Assembly (NCBI GenBank): GCA_000507305.1
Contig: DF240753.1
Coordinates: 62,001 to 126,000 of the forward strand
DNA from: Breviolum minutum Mf 1.05b.01
Lineage: Eukaryota > Sar > Dinophyceae > Suessiales > Symbiodiniaceae
Reading direction: 5' to 3'
Length of the DNA stretch: 64,000 nt
Part shown: positions 11,760 through 21,864 of the stretch, one piece after another
Layout of the letters: the number at the start of each line of letters is the position of its first letter
Numbering within the stretch: position 1 is the first letter of the stretch
Program-made: the position numbers and the translations under genes
The notes under the pieces: model-generated
Told to the model about the DNA's origin: nothing
The model's input: only the letters and a program-made list of their open reading frames with translations
Database searches by the model: none

Positions 11760-12450
11760 GAAAAGCACACAGGTCCTTGATGTGATACAGCACAGGTTTG
11801 TCAAGATTGACCACCAAGTTCTGTCCAGGACCTGGTTCACAATCTCACGTTGCTTTGCCACACGACCAGTCTTGAGTTTCAAGGTCTCATTCCATGCCTT
11901 GACAATCCATGCTGGCAAGGTCCGCTGGGACAAGAGCTGTTTGAACTTGAAATCCTTGCTCCTATCTTTCTTGGACTGGTCAGTCTCAAAAACATCCAGC
12001 TCTTCGGATTCAACCACTGCATCCTGAGTTTTGGTCTCTTCCTCATCCAGCTCTTCTCCTTCTTCATCTCCTGTCATCTCTATCTGCAAGCTGGATGCCA
12101 CTGGCCCAGTCTGGTCCTTGCCCATCTTTGCTCTTCATGAAAGCTTTTGCCTTAGCAGCAGGCCTCTTCGTGGGCGGTTCTTCGTCTTCTTTCTCAGACT
12201 TGTCAGACTTGTCTTTGGCAGCTGGTTTCTTCTTCAACTTGTCATTCTTGACCTTAGACTTGGCTTTGGCTTTAGCTTTCGTAGGAGATGCCTTTGCCTT
12301 TGGCTTCTTGACAGGAGCCTTTGGAGATGGCTTTGCCTTTGGCTTTGTAGGTGCTTTCATAGGAGTCTTGGGAGCTTTCATAGGAGTCTTGGGAGTATCC
12401 TTCTCCATGTCTTCATCTCCAACTTGTGATTTGACTTCTTCTTCAGCCAT
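11760..12450 (-). CDS. Lys/Ala/Pro-rich N-terminal exons of modular protein
   Basis: Starts at the ATG at 12,448-12,450 (MAEEEVKSQVGDEDMEKDTP). Repeats of TPMKAP and of KPKAKASPTKAKAKAKSK make a strongly basic tail-like region; then KRPAAKAKAFMKSKDG, an acidic stretch (EEGEELDEEET) and a globular piece, FKFKQLLSQRTLPAWIVKAW, followed by KLKTGRVAKQREIVNQVLDR. That last pattern recurs in dinoflagellate proteins together with the YSWT exon downstream. A frame change near 12,100-12,125 may be an intron or an indel. A nucleic-acid-binding role is plausible only by composition. Confidence 0.55.
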
Positions 12451-12685
12451 ATCGCCGAAGAAAGAGAAGAAGCAATTCAGACAAGATATGTCTCAGATTT
12501 GGATTTGAGCCTTTTTTCCCAAAAGTAAAATACATCATGTTTGTAATCAATGAATACTCATCAAGTAGGATACTCAAGTAAACGTAACACACACAAAATC
12601 AATTTGACATGTGGATGGTTTTGTGAATTAATTTTAAATGCCTGTAGAAGGTTTGATGTTTCCTGATCAATTCCATATGTATTTC

Positions 12686-12878
12686 TTCTGAATTCTTTAT
12701 GTATTTCCTAAGTATTTCTTATGCACTTCTTATGCATTGTTTTTGCAGTTTTCAAAAGTGCATAAGGCATTCATGAACTTTTGCCAAAAGTTCATGAATT
12801 CCTTATGCACTTTTCAAAAGTGCGAAAGAATTACAAAAGAAATGCATAAGAAATACTTAGAGAATTCACAAAAAACTT
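12686..12878. repeat. Foldback element (nested inverted repeat)
   Basis: The core hairpin at about 12,748-12,816 has arms of about 35 bp (AAGTGCATAAGG..ATTCATGAACTTTT against its complement) around a 2-4 nt turn. Outer arms (TGAATTCT..TAAGTATTTCTTATGCA at 12,688-12,728 and its complement at 12,841-12,873) extend the structure to about 190 bp. It has the form of a small MITE or foldback element. No clear target duplication seen. Confidence 0.8.
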
Positions 12879-12899
12879 TGAAAAACCAAAATAATGCAC

Positions 12900-13125
12900 A
12901 CCATGACTGTAACTGAACTGAAGAAAGCTCAAGTGAAGCATGCTCAAGTAAATCACTCTCAAGTAAAAAACCATCAATCAATTAATGCTCAAGTAAAAAA
13001 CCTCAGGTAAATAGTGCTCAATTAAAGAACCCTCGGGTAAATAATGCTCAAGTAAGTCATGCTCAAGTAAAGAACCCTCAGGTAAATAATGCTCATGTAA
13101 ATCATGCTCAAGTAAAGAGTGCACA
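12900..13125. repeat. CTCAAGTAAA-type degenerate tandem array
   Basis: At least a dozen copies of (AT)GCTCAAGTAAA and its CCTCAGGTAAAT variant, spaced 14-20 bp. The same words recur at 7,515-7,610, 14,130-14,260, 15,598-15,640 and 17,500-17,560, always between the cluster A exons. Confidence 0.85.
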
Positions 13126-13439
13126 AACACTACCCAAATATCTTAAATCTTAAATTGACTTGATATAATGTCATGCTGTTTCATGATTAATCAATATACT
13201 TTTTAAATTTCTCATATTCTCCAAGAGCTAGACCAGTTGTAATTGGCATGTTCTTAACTTTAAAGCATGAAATATTTTATTTATCTACATAAGCTTTTCT
13301 ATTCATTATATAGTTTGATAATGAATTGTTTACCTTTTCCAATTTGCATTAATTGTGCTTGCTCCTTGGCAAAATAGGATCACCTCCTGCGGCCAAGCAA
13401 AGCCATCACCAGTGCGTTCTGCAGCCTCCGGCACAAGTG

Positions 13440-14125
13440 TGGGTTGGCAGGTGGTAAATCACAGATTTTGGCGGTGCATGTCTGTCCTGCTCAAGTAAAA
13501 AAAACTTACAGAAATGTTTGCCATGATCAGACAAGATGCGATCTGCTGCCACTTCTGGATCTAGATCTATGCCTTCTTCTACTCCTTGATCTTCCAGACC
13601 TGGATCTCCTGCTCCTGGATCTCCTGCTCCTGGATCACCTGCCCCTGGATCTCCTGCCCCTGGATCTTCTGCTCTTGGATTTGGTGGTCTTCTTGGATCT
13701 TCTATCCTTGGATCTTCTCCTTCCTTGCACAAGAACTTCTACTCCTAGACCTTTTCTGGCTCTTGTCCTTCTTTTCCTGCTTTTCATTCTGGGGCGCAGG
13801 AGCTTCTTCTGATGCTTCTTCTTCAGGATCTTCTTGTACTTCTTCTTCTGATTCTTCCTCATCGGCGAGCTCCTGCTTGACCTCCTGAAGCTGGTATTGA
13901 TCTTCTTCAGCATCTTCACTTCCTTGTCCTTCAGCATGACCAGAAGCTTCTGCAGAACATTCTGGAGGAGTAACTGGAAGTGGTCCACGTAGATCCTGTA
14001 GACCTTGCGCCAAACTGTCATCAGAAATGTCAGTGTCTGCCTCCTCTGCCTGCTGCTCCGCTTTGCTTTCCTGTTGCTGCTGCTGAGCTTTGGGTTCCTG
14101 GGAATGCTGGAGTTCGATGTGCTTG
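13440..14125 (-). CDS. Acidic/Gln-rich then repeat-coded low-complexity exon
   Basis: Minus-strand exon: QEPKAQQQQQESKAEQQAEE, DISDDSLAQGLQDLRGPLP, a long Glu-rich stretch, QKRSRSRSSCARK, then a tandem 15-bp region read as DPGAG repeats in one frame and RSRSR repeats in another. It ends near VAADRILSDHGKHF. No catalytic domain seen. It lies in the direction of the other cluster A exons. Which frame of the repeat is used cannot be told from sequence alone. Confidence 0.5.
13590..13715. repeat. 15-bp coding minisatellite
   Basis: Tandem GATCTCCTGCTCCTG units (plus strand), 8-10 copies with small changes. On the minus strand it reads as DPGAG in one frame and as an Arg-Ser repeat in another; the Arg-Ser frame is interrupted by one TGA near 13,633. 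Confidence 0.85.
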
Positions 14126-14129
14126 AGTC

Positions 14130-14590
14130 AAGACATAAGTAAAATGCTCAAGTAATGCTCAAGAAAATCATGCTCAAGTAAATCATGCTCAAGTAAATCA
14201 TGCCCAAGTAAACCATGCTCAAGTAAACCATGCTCAAATAAATCAAGCTCAAGAACAAGAAACAAATTGTCAATTAAATTCTAGATCATACATTTTCATT
14301 TCAACTTTACTTGTGGGAGAAAAATTTACATGTAAATAATTCTGAGCTAATTAGCTAATTCCATCAGTCATCAGTAGTGCATGCAAGTTTCAGGCACTGT
14401 GTTAGATGCCTGGCAAGTGGAAGGCCTTACTCCAGTCTGCCGCAAGCCCAGGCATGACACCAAAGGGGACAAAGGTGTTTGGCCAGCTACCTGAATTCTC
14501 AATGGATATCTGTTTTTTCAACATATGAGAGACTTTGGAACCATTGAATTTTTTCATTTAAAAAATGCATGGCAAAGCCAAAAAAAAATG
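14130..14590. repeat. CTCAAGTAAA array and spacer
   Basis: 14,130-14,260 is another run of ATGCTCAAGTAAATC words (about nine copies). The rest, to 14,590, shows no gene. Confidence 0.75.
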
Positions 14591-14591
14591 T

Positions 14592-15111
14592 TCAGCATTT
14601 CAAGTTAGAAACTGGTGCTGGTGGAGGTCTGGCAGGAGGAGGCCTGGCGCTGGGAGCTGGTGGTGGTCTAGCAGGTTGCGCAGCTGTTGCAGTTTGGGCT
14701 GGGTATGCAATCCTGTGATCTTGCTCATATGCAATCCTGTGATCTTGGGCATGTTCACACACCAAGCCTGACATGCTAACATAAATCACAAAAATTCTCC
14801 AACGTGCAACATACACATTGACCCATTGAAAGAAAAGCATCCAAAAACATGAACCAACAAATTCAAAATTGTGCCCAAGTAAAAGCCAAAGAACACTTTG
14901 GATTGTCTGGCTTGGAGATACCCTGAATCCATTTGTTCAAAATGTTCAGAGCATTCTGCATTGACCATGCATCGCCAAACACCAGAAACAGACTGCAATG
15001 ATCAGGGTTTTTCACCAACCTTTTGGTATAGCCAGCCCTCACCACCTGAATCTCATGGCACTGACAGATGCCCAAAGCTTCCAAAGCCCACCGCACTTCC
15101 TGACAATGCAA
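14592..15111 (-). CDS. Two exons of unknown protein (cluster A)
   Basis: Minus strand. The upstream exon (about 14,880-15,111) reads CQEVRWALEALGICQCHEIQ, VVRAGYTKRLVKNPDHCSLF and ALNILNKWIQGISKPDNP, a compact globular-looking segment with several Cys/Trp. The downstream exon (14,592-14,760) is proline-rich (AQPARPPPAPSARPPPARPP) and ends at a stop. Family not recognised. Confidence 0.45.
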
Positions 15112-15119
15112 CTTAGTGG

Positions 15120-16005
15120 AAGCACAAAGAAAATATACTCAAGTAAAACACTAGACAAAGAAAACAGACTGCGGATACTCAGAACCAGAAGCAAGAAACA
15201 ATAAAATGTTACCACAAAAAATGGATCCAAGGTTCATACTTCTTGCAATCATAGTCAACATTGCGCACAAAGAGTCGAGACATGGCATCTAGATTTGGGA
15301 TTCCTTTCAATTGCAACTATTTCGAATGAATCCCCAAGTGAAGCAAGTTTGGACACTAGTTGATTGCATTGCAGTACAGAAGTGGTTGTAAAGATGCAAC
15401 TGTTAAAGCCCCAAGGTTATCTTGGCCTCATGCAGGCCTTTTGGGATATAGTCGATGTAATGTTAATTTCCCGTACTTTAATAGCACATTGCCTTGGGCC
15501 TCTCATGACAGATGAAGTGCACAAATTTTCAAAGCATTCACAACTTCTGGATTCAGGACAGGAAAAACAAAAACAACAAAACAAGCCCCTTTCAAAAAAT
15601 GCTCAAGTAAAGCAGACAGCACAACCATGCTCAAGTAAACACAACTTGCAGATGTACAAAAACACCCATGTAAAATCAAACAAAAGTGTTCCATGGTCTA
15701 GTCCTGAGTGCTTGTGTATATAAAATGTTCAATTTTGAAACATTATAGCTTTACTTGTGGTTTGTGACTTTACTTGAGCCTTCTAAAGATCTTAAATCTT
15801 TACTTGTGGATTTGTGGTTTTACTTGGGTGGTTTTAATATTCTAAGAAAATTAGTGAAAGCCTCTTTTGTGCAGGAATCAAATCAGAGCACAATAGACAC
15901 ATGTTTTTCCACACATCCTTTCTCCTTGTGTTGCAGGTCTTTGGTTTCAGATAGCCCATCATCTAAAAACCTTTGACAAAAGGCACAAGGGATAGTTGAT
16001 CACAG
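15120..16005. other. Intergenic/intronic spacer with cluster A repeats
   Basis: Contains two CTCAAGTAAA copies (15,598-15,640) and a roughly 80-bp block (15,757-15,835) that matches 10,484-10,545. No exon I can support. Confidence 0.5.
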
Positions 16006-16008
16006 GAT

Positions 16009-16896
16009 TCAGTCAATGTCCTGAACCTGGCTTACCATGGCAGCAAAAGGGTTGCTAGTGCAATCCTTGCTAACAAAACGCCGGCGCTTCAACTCAGGAA
16101 GAGACACAGTACTCAGCAACATTGCCCTTTTCATGGAAGTAGACCACTTGTCCCTGGCCATGGCATTGGTTGCTTCCTCTCCACTGGCAGCAGCTTGATC
16201 AAGGAAGTCCTGGGTAAAGGTCTTGCAGCACTTCATGTATTCTCCTGGTTCGTACTTGGTTTCTTCCTGAACAACTGGCTGAGCTGGCTGCGATGCATCT
16301 GAAGGCAAGGATTTCTTCTCCAAAGTCGCCTCACTGGATTTGTTTTTCTTTTGGGTGTTTTTCTTCTTCTCCTTGATCACCTGACTGGCTTTGCTTTTCT
16401 TATCAGTGTTCTTCTTCTTCGTTGGATTCTCCTTCTTTTCTTTCTTCTGGCTCTTCTGGCTTTGGGTGATGTTGGGAGTGTACTCCATGGCTTCAGCCAG
16501 CGCTTTTGAAACACTGCAAGCTGCAGCAGAAGTGCTCTTCAAAGCTTGGGATGCAGGTAACTGCACTGTCTTGATGGCTTCATTCTTTTCTGGTTCTGGG
16601 TGCGGATTTTTATCTTCAGGCTCTTGCTCTTCCCCAAGGATTTTTTCAAAGATTTTGGGAAAAACAAGCCCTTCCAAAAATCCACCCTTCTTGCCACTCT
16701 TGGGTTTGCCAGTTGCTTCTGAAGGTTGGCTAGCCTGCCAGGGAACTAGGCTGAGGCATTCTTCAGGCAAAGGATCCATGGAGATAGTGCGGTTCAAAGC
16801 ATCTTCTTCCTCAAGTAAATCACCTTGCAGCAGTTCTGCTGGCAAGGTCGTCTTTCCCAAGATTAAGTCCAAACCCACTTGCTCCTTCTTCGACAT
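16009..16896 (-). CDS. Basic modular protein, 295 aa open frame
   Basis: Uninterrupted minus-strand frame from an ATG at 16,894-16,896 (MSKKEQVGLDLILGKTTLPA) to the stop at 16,009. The middle is Lys-rich (KKEKKENPTKKKNTDKKSK). The C-terminal part reads YEPGEYMKCCKTFTQDFLDQ, WSTSMKRAMLLSTVSLPELK and then RRRFVS. This 'W..S..RA.LL......ELKRRRF' ending recurs in dinoflagellate proteins as I remember them; function unknown. An upstream in-frame ATG at 16,906-16,908 is possible. Co-oriented with the 16.9-17.4 kb frame just upstream, perhaps as successive exons. Confidence 0.6.
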   Translation of the reverse strand: MSKKEQVGLDLILGKTTLPAELLQGDLLEEEDALNRTISMDPLPEECLSLVPWQASQPSEATGKPKSGKKGGFLEGLVFPKIFEKILGEEQEPEDKNPHPEPEKNEAIKTVQLPASQALKSTSAAACSVSKALAEAMEYTPNITQSQKSQKKEKKENPTKKKNTDKKSKASQVIKEKKKNTQKKNKSSEATLEKKSLPSDASQPAQPVVQEETKYEPGEYMKCCKTFTQDFLDQAAASGEEATNAMARDKWSTSMKRAMLLSTVSLPELKRRRFVSKDCTSNPFAAMVSQVQDID

Positions 16897-16914
16897 GTTT
16901 CTAAACATCTTTGT

Positions 16915-17382
16915 TTACAGACTGGGACTGGCCTTCAACTGGCGCACTTGGGACATCAAGACCCTGATGGTGAAATCCAGTCTGTCCAAACAATCCTGAA
17001 CACTCCTGGTGGTAGATGTCTCCAAATCCAAGTCTTTGGATTCATGCATTGTCTTCAGAGCTTTGATGAGCCTGGTGGACTGAATCTTGGTGTTGGGGGC
17101 GATACTCAACAGGTCATATATGAGCCCTGAAGCCTTCACCATCCATTCACCTTGTGGACTGGTGTGCCATCCATAGGATGTAGGCCCAGAAAGGGGTGGG
17201 GCCACCACTAGCCACAAGTTTTTGTGACCCTTGTAGTTGAGAAAGCTGGTGAGCACTGATTGCAAAGCTGTGGCTGTGATGCTGGGGTCAGCTATCAAGC
17301 GAATCCTGTTGGTTTGCTTCTGTGACTTCTCTTCAGCTGCCATTTTCATTTTGTCACCCACCAAAGCTTCCAAAGCAGCCAT
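16915..17382 (-). CDS. Hypothetical protein, 155 aa
   Basis: Minus-strand open frame starting ATG at about 17,380 (MAALEALVGDKMKMAAEEKS), containing ATALQSVLTSFLNYKGHKNL, a SYGWHTSPQGEWMVKASGLI segment and a helical C-terminal end. It stops 7 bp before the upstream Met of the next frame, so the two might be separate proteins or exons. No known family recognised. Confidence 0.5.
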   Translation of the reverse strand: MAALEALVGDKMKMAAEEKSQKQTNRIRLIADPSITATALQSVLTSFLNYKGHKNLWLVVAPPLSGPTSYGWHTSPQGEWMVKASGLIYDLLSIAPNTKIQSTRLIKALKTMHESKDLDLETSTTRSVQDCLDRLDFTIRVLMSQVRQLKASPSL

Positions 17383-17751
17383 GCTTTCAAACTACAGAAG
17401 GTAAAACAATCCAGAGAAACAACAGCACTCAGGAAAATGTGCAACACTCTTGAGCAACAAATCCATATTCATACCAACTATTGCATACTGAGGTACAACT
17501 AACACAAGTAAGAATGCTCACAAGTAAAGAATGTTCAAGTAAGCACTGCTCATACTAAAGACCCACATTTGCTGGAAGTATCTGCCTGAGGTTGACTAGC
17601 CCAGTTCCTCTGATGCACAGTCAGGTCAAACTTGGGCCTGTAGACACTGACCAGGTGCAAATTTTGAAAAATGGATCTACGGTTTTTCTAAACAGATCTT
17701 GCATCTCCTTTCTCTTTTTAAACAAAAGTAAATTGAAACACCTGGCATTTT

Positions 17752-18039
17752 GGGTTCAAGCATGCTTGTTCCCTCCAGTAGGCTCTTTGCCCACATTGCT
17801 GGGAGCAGCTGCTTGCGAGCAGCAGCATCACCATCTCCAGCACCACCTCCTGGTACACCATCACTACGTGGTGGTAGTAGCTTCACCTGCACTTGCACTG
17901 GAGCACAGTACTGCGTTGCCTGCTCTGTCCACCAAGGCGCATTTGCAAACTGACTCTGGTGCTGCTGCTCCTCCTGCTGCTGCTGCAGCATCATTTGCTG
18001 ATGCTGCATTTGGTTGTTAAGGGCTTGTTGCTGCGCCAT
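17752..18039 (-). CDS. Gln-rich first exon (cluster A)
   Basis: Begins with ATG at 18,037-18,039 (MAQQQALNNQMQHQQMMLQQ), a Gln-rich helix, then FANAPWWTEQATQYCAPVQV and MWAKSLLEGTSMLEPKMPG. It ends at CCAG followed by GTGTTT, a good splice donor at about 17,752. The most upstream exon of cluster A that I can support. Function unknown. Confidence 0.5.
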
Positions 18040-18600
18040 AACAATCACAGTTCTGCGAAACAAGGAGGAGACCGGGATCAAAAACAAGGCCTCCTTTAAC
18101 AAGAACCTAAAAACTCCTACCTTTGAGAAGCAGGAAGCCTTGCGAAAAGCCCTCCTTGACCCATGTTTTTACTTCTTGAATGAAGCATGACCTGTCCTTA
18201 TCAATTCATCCATGGGCCATGTTGGGCATCATCAGGCAATAGTTGGCAAAGCCAGCCCAGCCAGGAAGTCTTCACTCTTCCACAAGCTGGACATGGGCTT
18301 TTGAAGTAGATCTGAGCAGAAATTGTACAAAAATGTTTTGGAGCCAAAGCTATGGTGGCTGAAACACTTTGGTGACTTCAAAGCTCAATGAGCTGACATA
18401 ATGACTTTTGTACTAACAGGCTTGAAAGCATAAAATATCAAAGTGCTGGAATCTACCATACACACATTGGGTGCTGAGATGCAATGACCTTTGGCCAAGC
18501 TTCCTTGTGTCACAGCTGAGCGTGTCATTTGTGCATCCATGGTTCTGTCCACAAAGTTGGCCAAAAGGTCTTATTCCAACTGGTTGGCAACCAGCCATAT
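18040..18600. other. Spacer, start of cluster B hairpins
   Basis: No exon supported. The first cluster B hairpin, AGCTC-AAT-GAGCT, is at 18,382-18,394. Confidence 0.45.
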
Positions 18601-18601
18601 G

Positions 18602-18990
18602 CTAGACAGACGGGCCAAACAGTGGACCTTGTTGGATTTGTGGGTTCTCAATCCTTTTTCTCCAACTGGCCTGGAACCTGGATGCTTTCACAGAGTTAAC
18701 CACAGACCATGCATCGCTTGTACCATTGGCTCTTGTGTAGGTAGATCCAACTCTGCAATCTGGGGTTTTGAAGGCGAAGGATGGCCTGCCACTGCGTGGC
18801 TCAACTCTTCTCCTCCTTCCCATCTGCTGGCAATGGCATTTGTTGGACACTTGGCCGCTTCGCACATTGGTTCCCCATGGCTGCTTGCCAGCAGCTGGCC
18901 CAAGGCTCGGCGATTCAAAGCTTTGGAAGCTCTAAAAATGTTTGGGCCCAAAGACATGAACAAAACCATGGTGTGTACATGGTCCATTCT
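18602..18990 (-). CDS. Exon of unknown protein (cluster B)
   Basis: Minus-strand open frame with SLGPNIFRASKALNRRALGQ, LLASSHGEPMCEAAKCPTNA and EEGGEEL-like acidic residues, then a second frame with VVNSVKASRFQASWRKRIEN. The opposite strand is also open here, so strand choice rests on agreement with neighbouring exons. Family not recognised. Confidence 0.35.
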
Positions 18991-19291
18991 CGTAATTTGA
19001 AAGCAGTCTATGCTGAACTTCAAAGCACTTGGTGCTGAATGTGACAACAGGAAGGCAACCAAAAAAATAAAGCAATGCTGGCTGCAAAGAAAATCAATTT
19101 GCCTAAGCCCATAGGCTATACATGGTTGAAAGCTTATGATTTTCAGCATGGAAAGGCAATTGAATTTGCTGGTGTAAAAACTGTCTTTACCTGAACTGAA
19201 TGTAAAGCACTATGCGCTGATGGACAAATTGAAAGCTCAAAGAGCTGCATCTATTGAAAGCTCCAAGAGCTGGAAAAACAACAGGTCTTTT

Positions 19292-20390
19292 TCACCACAC
19301 CTTTTTCAGATCTGGTTGTATCTTGCTGGGAGCTGTGGGTCCTCCCCGTATGTCAGCACTCTTGCCCCTACATTGCTGCAAATTCTTCCAAAACTGTGGT
19401 TTTGACAGCAGTCTGTTGTAGCGGTGGTAGTCTTGGTCCACATATGATTTGCAGAACTGCCATGCTTTGGCCTGCCCTTGTTGGTACTGGTCACATAGGT
19501 GCTGGACCATTGGCCTGGCGCTTGTAGGCCTGCCAGTCTGACCACTATCATTTGACACCCTCTCACGTTAGTGCTGGTGCTTTTGCCTTGGCTTCTGGTT
19601 TGGCCTTAGCTGTGGGTGGTGAAGCTGCTTTAGGCTTTGGTGGTGGTCCCTTTGGTTCTGGCCCTGGCATGGAACCTTTGGCTGTAGGGAACTTGGCTGT
19701 TGGTATAGCACTTGCAGAACCTGGTGGTGTCTTTGGCATCATGAGTCCAGTATTGGCTGGCATCTTTGATGCAGCACTGGACATAGCTTTGGCTATTGGG
19801 TCACTGCAAGTGGAGGCTCCAGCATCTGTTCCCAACACACCTGTGTTGGCACTGGGTTATCATTGGTTTTGTGGCTGGTCTCTGCTGGACCATCATCCAC
19901 TGCCATCGTTTTTCCTCCCAAGATTCCTCATATGGCACTGGGTCATGCTGTTTGGATGCAGCTGTATAGGTGGTTGTGTTGGGTGGTGTGGGTTGCTTCT
20001 GGATTGGCCGTGGTTGTTGCTGTGCTGCTAATTGTGCTTCTGGATTGGCCGTGGCTGGTGCTGTTGGAGTTGTAGCCGCTGCTGGAATGACATTGCTTGG
20101 TGTTGCTGCTGAAGTTGCTGGTAACGGTGGTTGTGGTGGAGGCCCGGGTTGGGCTGGTAGGGCTACTGGTACTTGTTGGCCACATAGTGGGCCTTCTGGC
20201 CGCGTGCTGCCTGTACCAAACCCTTTGGTGGAAAGAGTCTTGGTCCATGGCTAGACGCTCAACTCCTTCCTTGCCATCAAAGATCATTTACCAAAATGGC
20301 AAGCCACCAAGTGTTTGTGGAGGAACATCTAAATCCAGTGGTGGAAATCCACATGGCCTTTGGACTACAGAAGAAAAACTATGGTGAATA
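19292..20390 (-). CDS. Pro/Ala/Gln-rich modular exons (cluster B)
   Basis: Minus-strand pieces in order: a proline/glutamine-rich section in one frame (PGPPPQPPLPATSAATPSNV, then AAQQQPRPIQKQPTPPNTTT and YEESWEEKRWQW, 19,880-20,170); a lysine/alanine/proline tail PKGPPPKPKAASPPTAKAKP ending at a stop (19,563); and QHLCDQYQQGQAKAWQFCKS, YVDQDYHRYNRLLSKPQFWK (19,300-19,550). Frame changes between pieces may be introns. A low-complexity linker protein; no catalytic domain seen. Confidence 0.45.
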
Positions 20391-20399
20391 AATGTTGGA

Positions 20400-20565
20400 C
20401 CAAAAATATTTCTATGGATTAAGTTCAGATTTTGAAACCAGAAAAATTGGAAAAACAATGAGGTTCAGATTCTGAACTTAAAATCCAAAATAACAGTTAG
20501 GTTCAGAATCTGAACCTAAAATTGTTCAAGGTGATTTAGGCTCAGAATCTGAACTTAACTCAGTT
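20400..20565. repeat. Array of AGGTTCAGAATCTGAACCT palindromes
   Basis: Four palindromic units about 45-50 bp apart: AAGTTCAGATTTTGAAACC, AGGTTCAGATTCTGAACTTA, TTAGGTTCAGAATCTGAACC and GGCTCAGAATCTGAACTTAA. They lie upstream of the proline-rich exons on the minus strand. Confidence 0.8.
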
Positions 20566-21300
20566 TGATGGATTTTGAAATAAATGTATTTTTGGTTTCT
20601 ATCTTTGTGCCCATGTCTGATTTGCATTGTTTTTTGAAAATTTTATTTGACTATTTCGAAAAGTTTGACTGCTTTGATTTCCCTTTGCTTTTTGAATCAC
20701 AAAAAATTGTAGTGTGCTATGAGAAATGTTTGATTGTTTTTTTTCAAAATGATGAGCTACTTTGCTTGGTCTTGAGCCATGCAAGAATGCAGTGGGGGAT
20801 GATTCATTCCCTCAATCATGAACATATTGATGTACAAAAAACAACAAATTCAAAGATCAATGAGCTGAATTGGATTCAAAGCACTGAATGCTGATAGAAA
20901 CAAATCGACATACATTTGAAAGGTCTTGGCGCCAATGAGCTCACTAAAACTAAAATATCAATAAGCAATTACTTGATAAAGCTGACAAGTCTTGGCTTTA
21001 CCCAAAAAATCTAATTCCAATGGATTGTGGAAATGTCATATCATTTTTTCTTTGTTGACATGGGCCAAAGACAATTACATTTGTTTCTGTTTCAAAGCAC
21101 TTTGCGCTGACAGATCAAACGCCAAACGCCAAACAAACTGCAAAGCCATAGATGGCTGGAGAAAAGAAACAAACCAAGCAGCAATTGAAATGCAATCTGT
21201 CTACAAAAATGTCATTGGTACATGAATAGAGCTCACATTAAACATTCACAGGCCTTAGATAATGGAAAGTTTATTTGGTATTACCTTGCTAAAAGAATAT
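20566..21300. other. Spacer in cluster B
   Basis: No exon supported. Contains a few cluster B hairpins (20,858; 20,879; 21,096). Confidence 0.45.
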
Positions 21301-21429
21301 TCCTTTACATATTTGCCAAAAAAACAATAAACAACCATTAGATGGTAATGGTAAACTGCAACAATGATGCTGGTGATGCTTCAAAGCACCCAGTGCTGAA
21401 AACTTGTTACAAATCATTAGACAGCATTG

Positions 21430-21864
21430 GAAGACATCATAGTCACTGGTTCTAGAAAGGTACAATGAATCAACTTGTAAAGCTCCTGAATCTTTTTTCA
21501 CCACATCTTGTCTAGAAGACCCACTCATGGTACCCATTTGCTGGCCCTTCAGTCCCTCAAGTGGCTGGCGCCGCACATCTGGCACGTCTGCATGGTGGGA
21601 GCCTTCTGGCTCCAAACCCAGCTCCCTTCTTGCCAGACACTGTGGCCTGCACTTGGGAGATTCCATGGAACCCTTCCCCTTGCTGGCCTTGATGGCCTTC
21701 ATGCCCTTCATGCCCTTCAAGGGCTTCATGGCCTTCACTGGGTTCTTCTTCGTGGTGTGCTTGCTGGCCTTGTTGTTAGCCTGGATCTTCTTCATGGGGC
21801 TGGCCTTGAAGCTGGGCATGGCAACAATGGCAGAACTGGCAAGCCAAGTGCGCTGGCTCGACAT
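21430..21864 (-). CDS. Met/Lys-rich first exon (cluster B)
   Basis: Begins with ATG at about 21,862 (MSSQRTWLASSAIVAMPSFK), then KKNPVKAMKPLKGMKGMKAI and KASKGKGSMESPKCRPQC. The MK-A/P-MK type of basic repeat is common in dinoflagellate proteins as I remember them. A cluster B hairpin (21,869-21,881) lies immediately 5' of the start. The 3' end is uncertain: the frame continues into non-repetitive sequence to about 21,430. Confidence 0.45.

Noticed and set aside
12900-13125. GCTCAAG in the cluster A repeat as a relict spliced leader
   Set aside because: Only seven bases match and the diagnostic CATTTTG before them is missing.
18491-19000. Plus-strand 169-codon frame
   Set aside because: No motif, and opposite to all neighbouring exons; probably the complement of a minus-strand exon.
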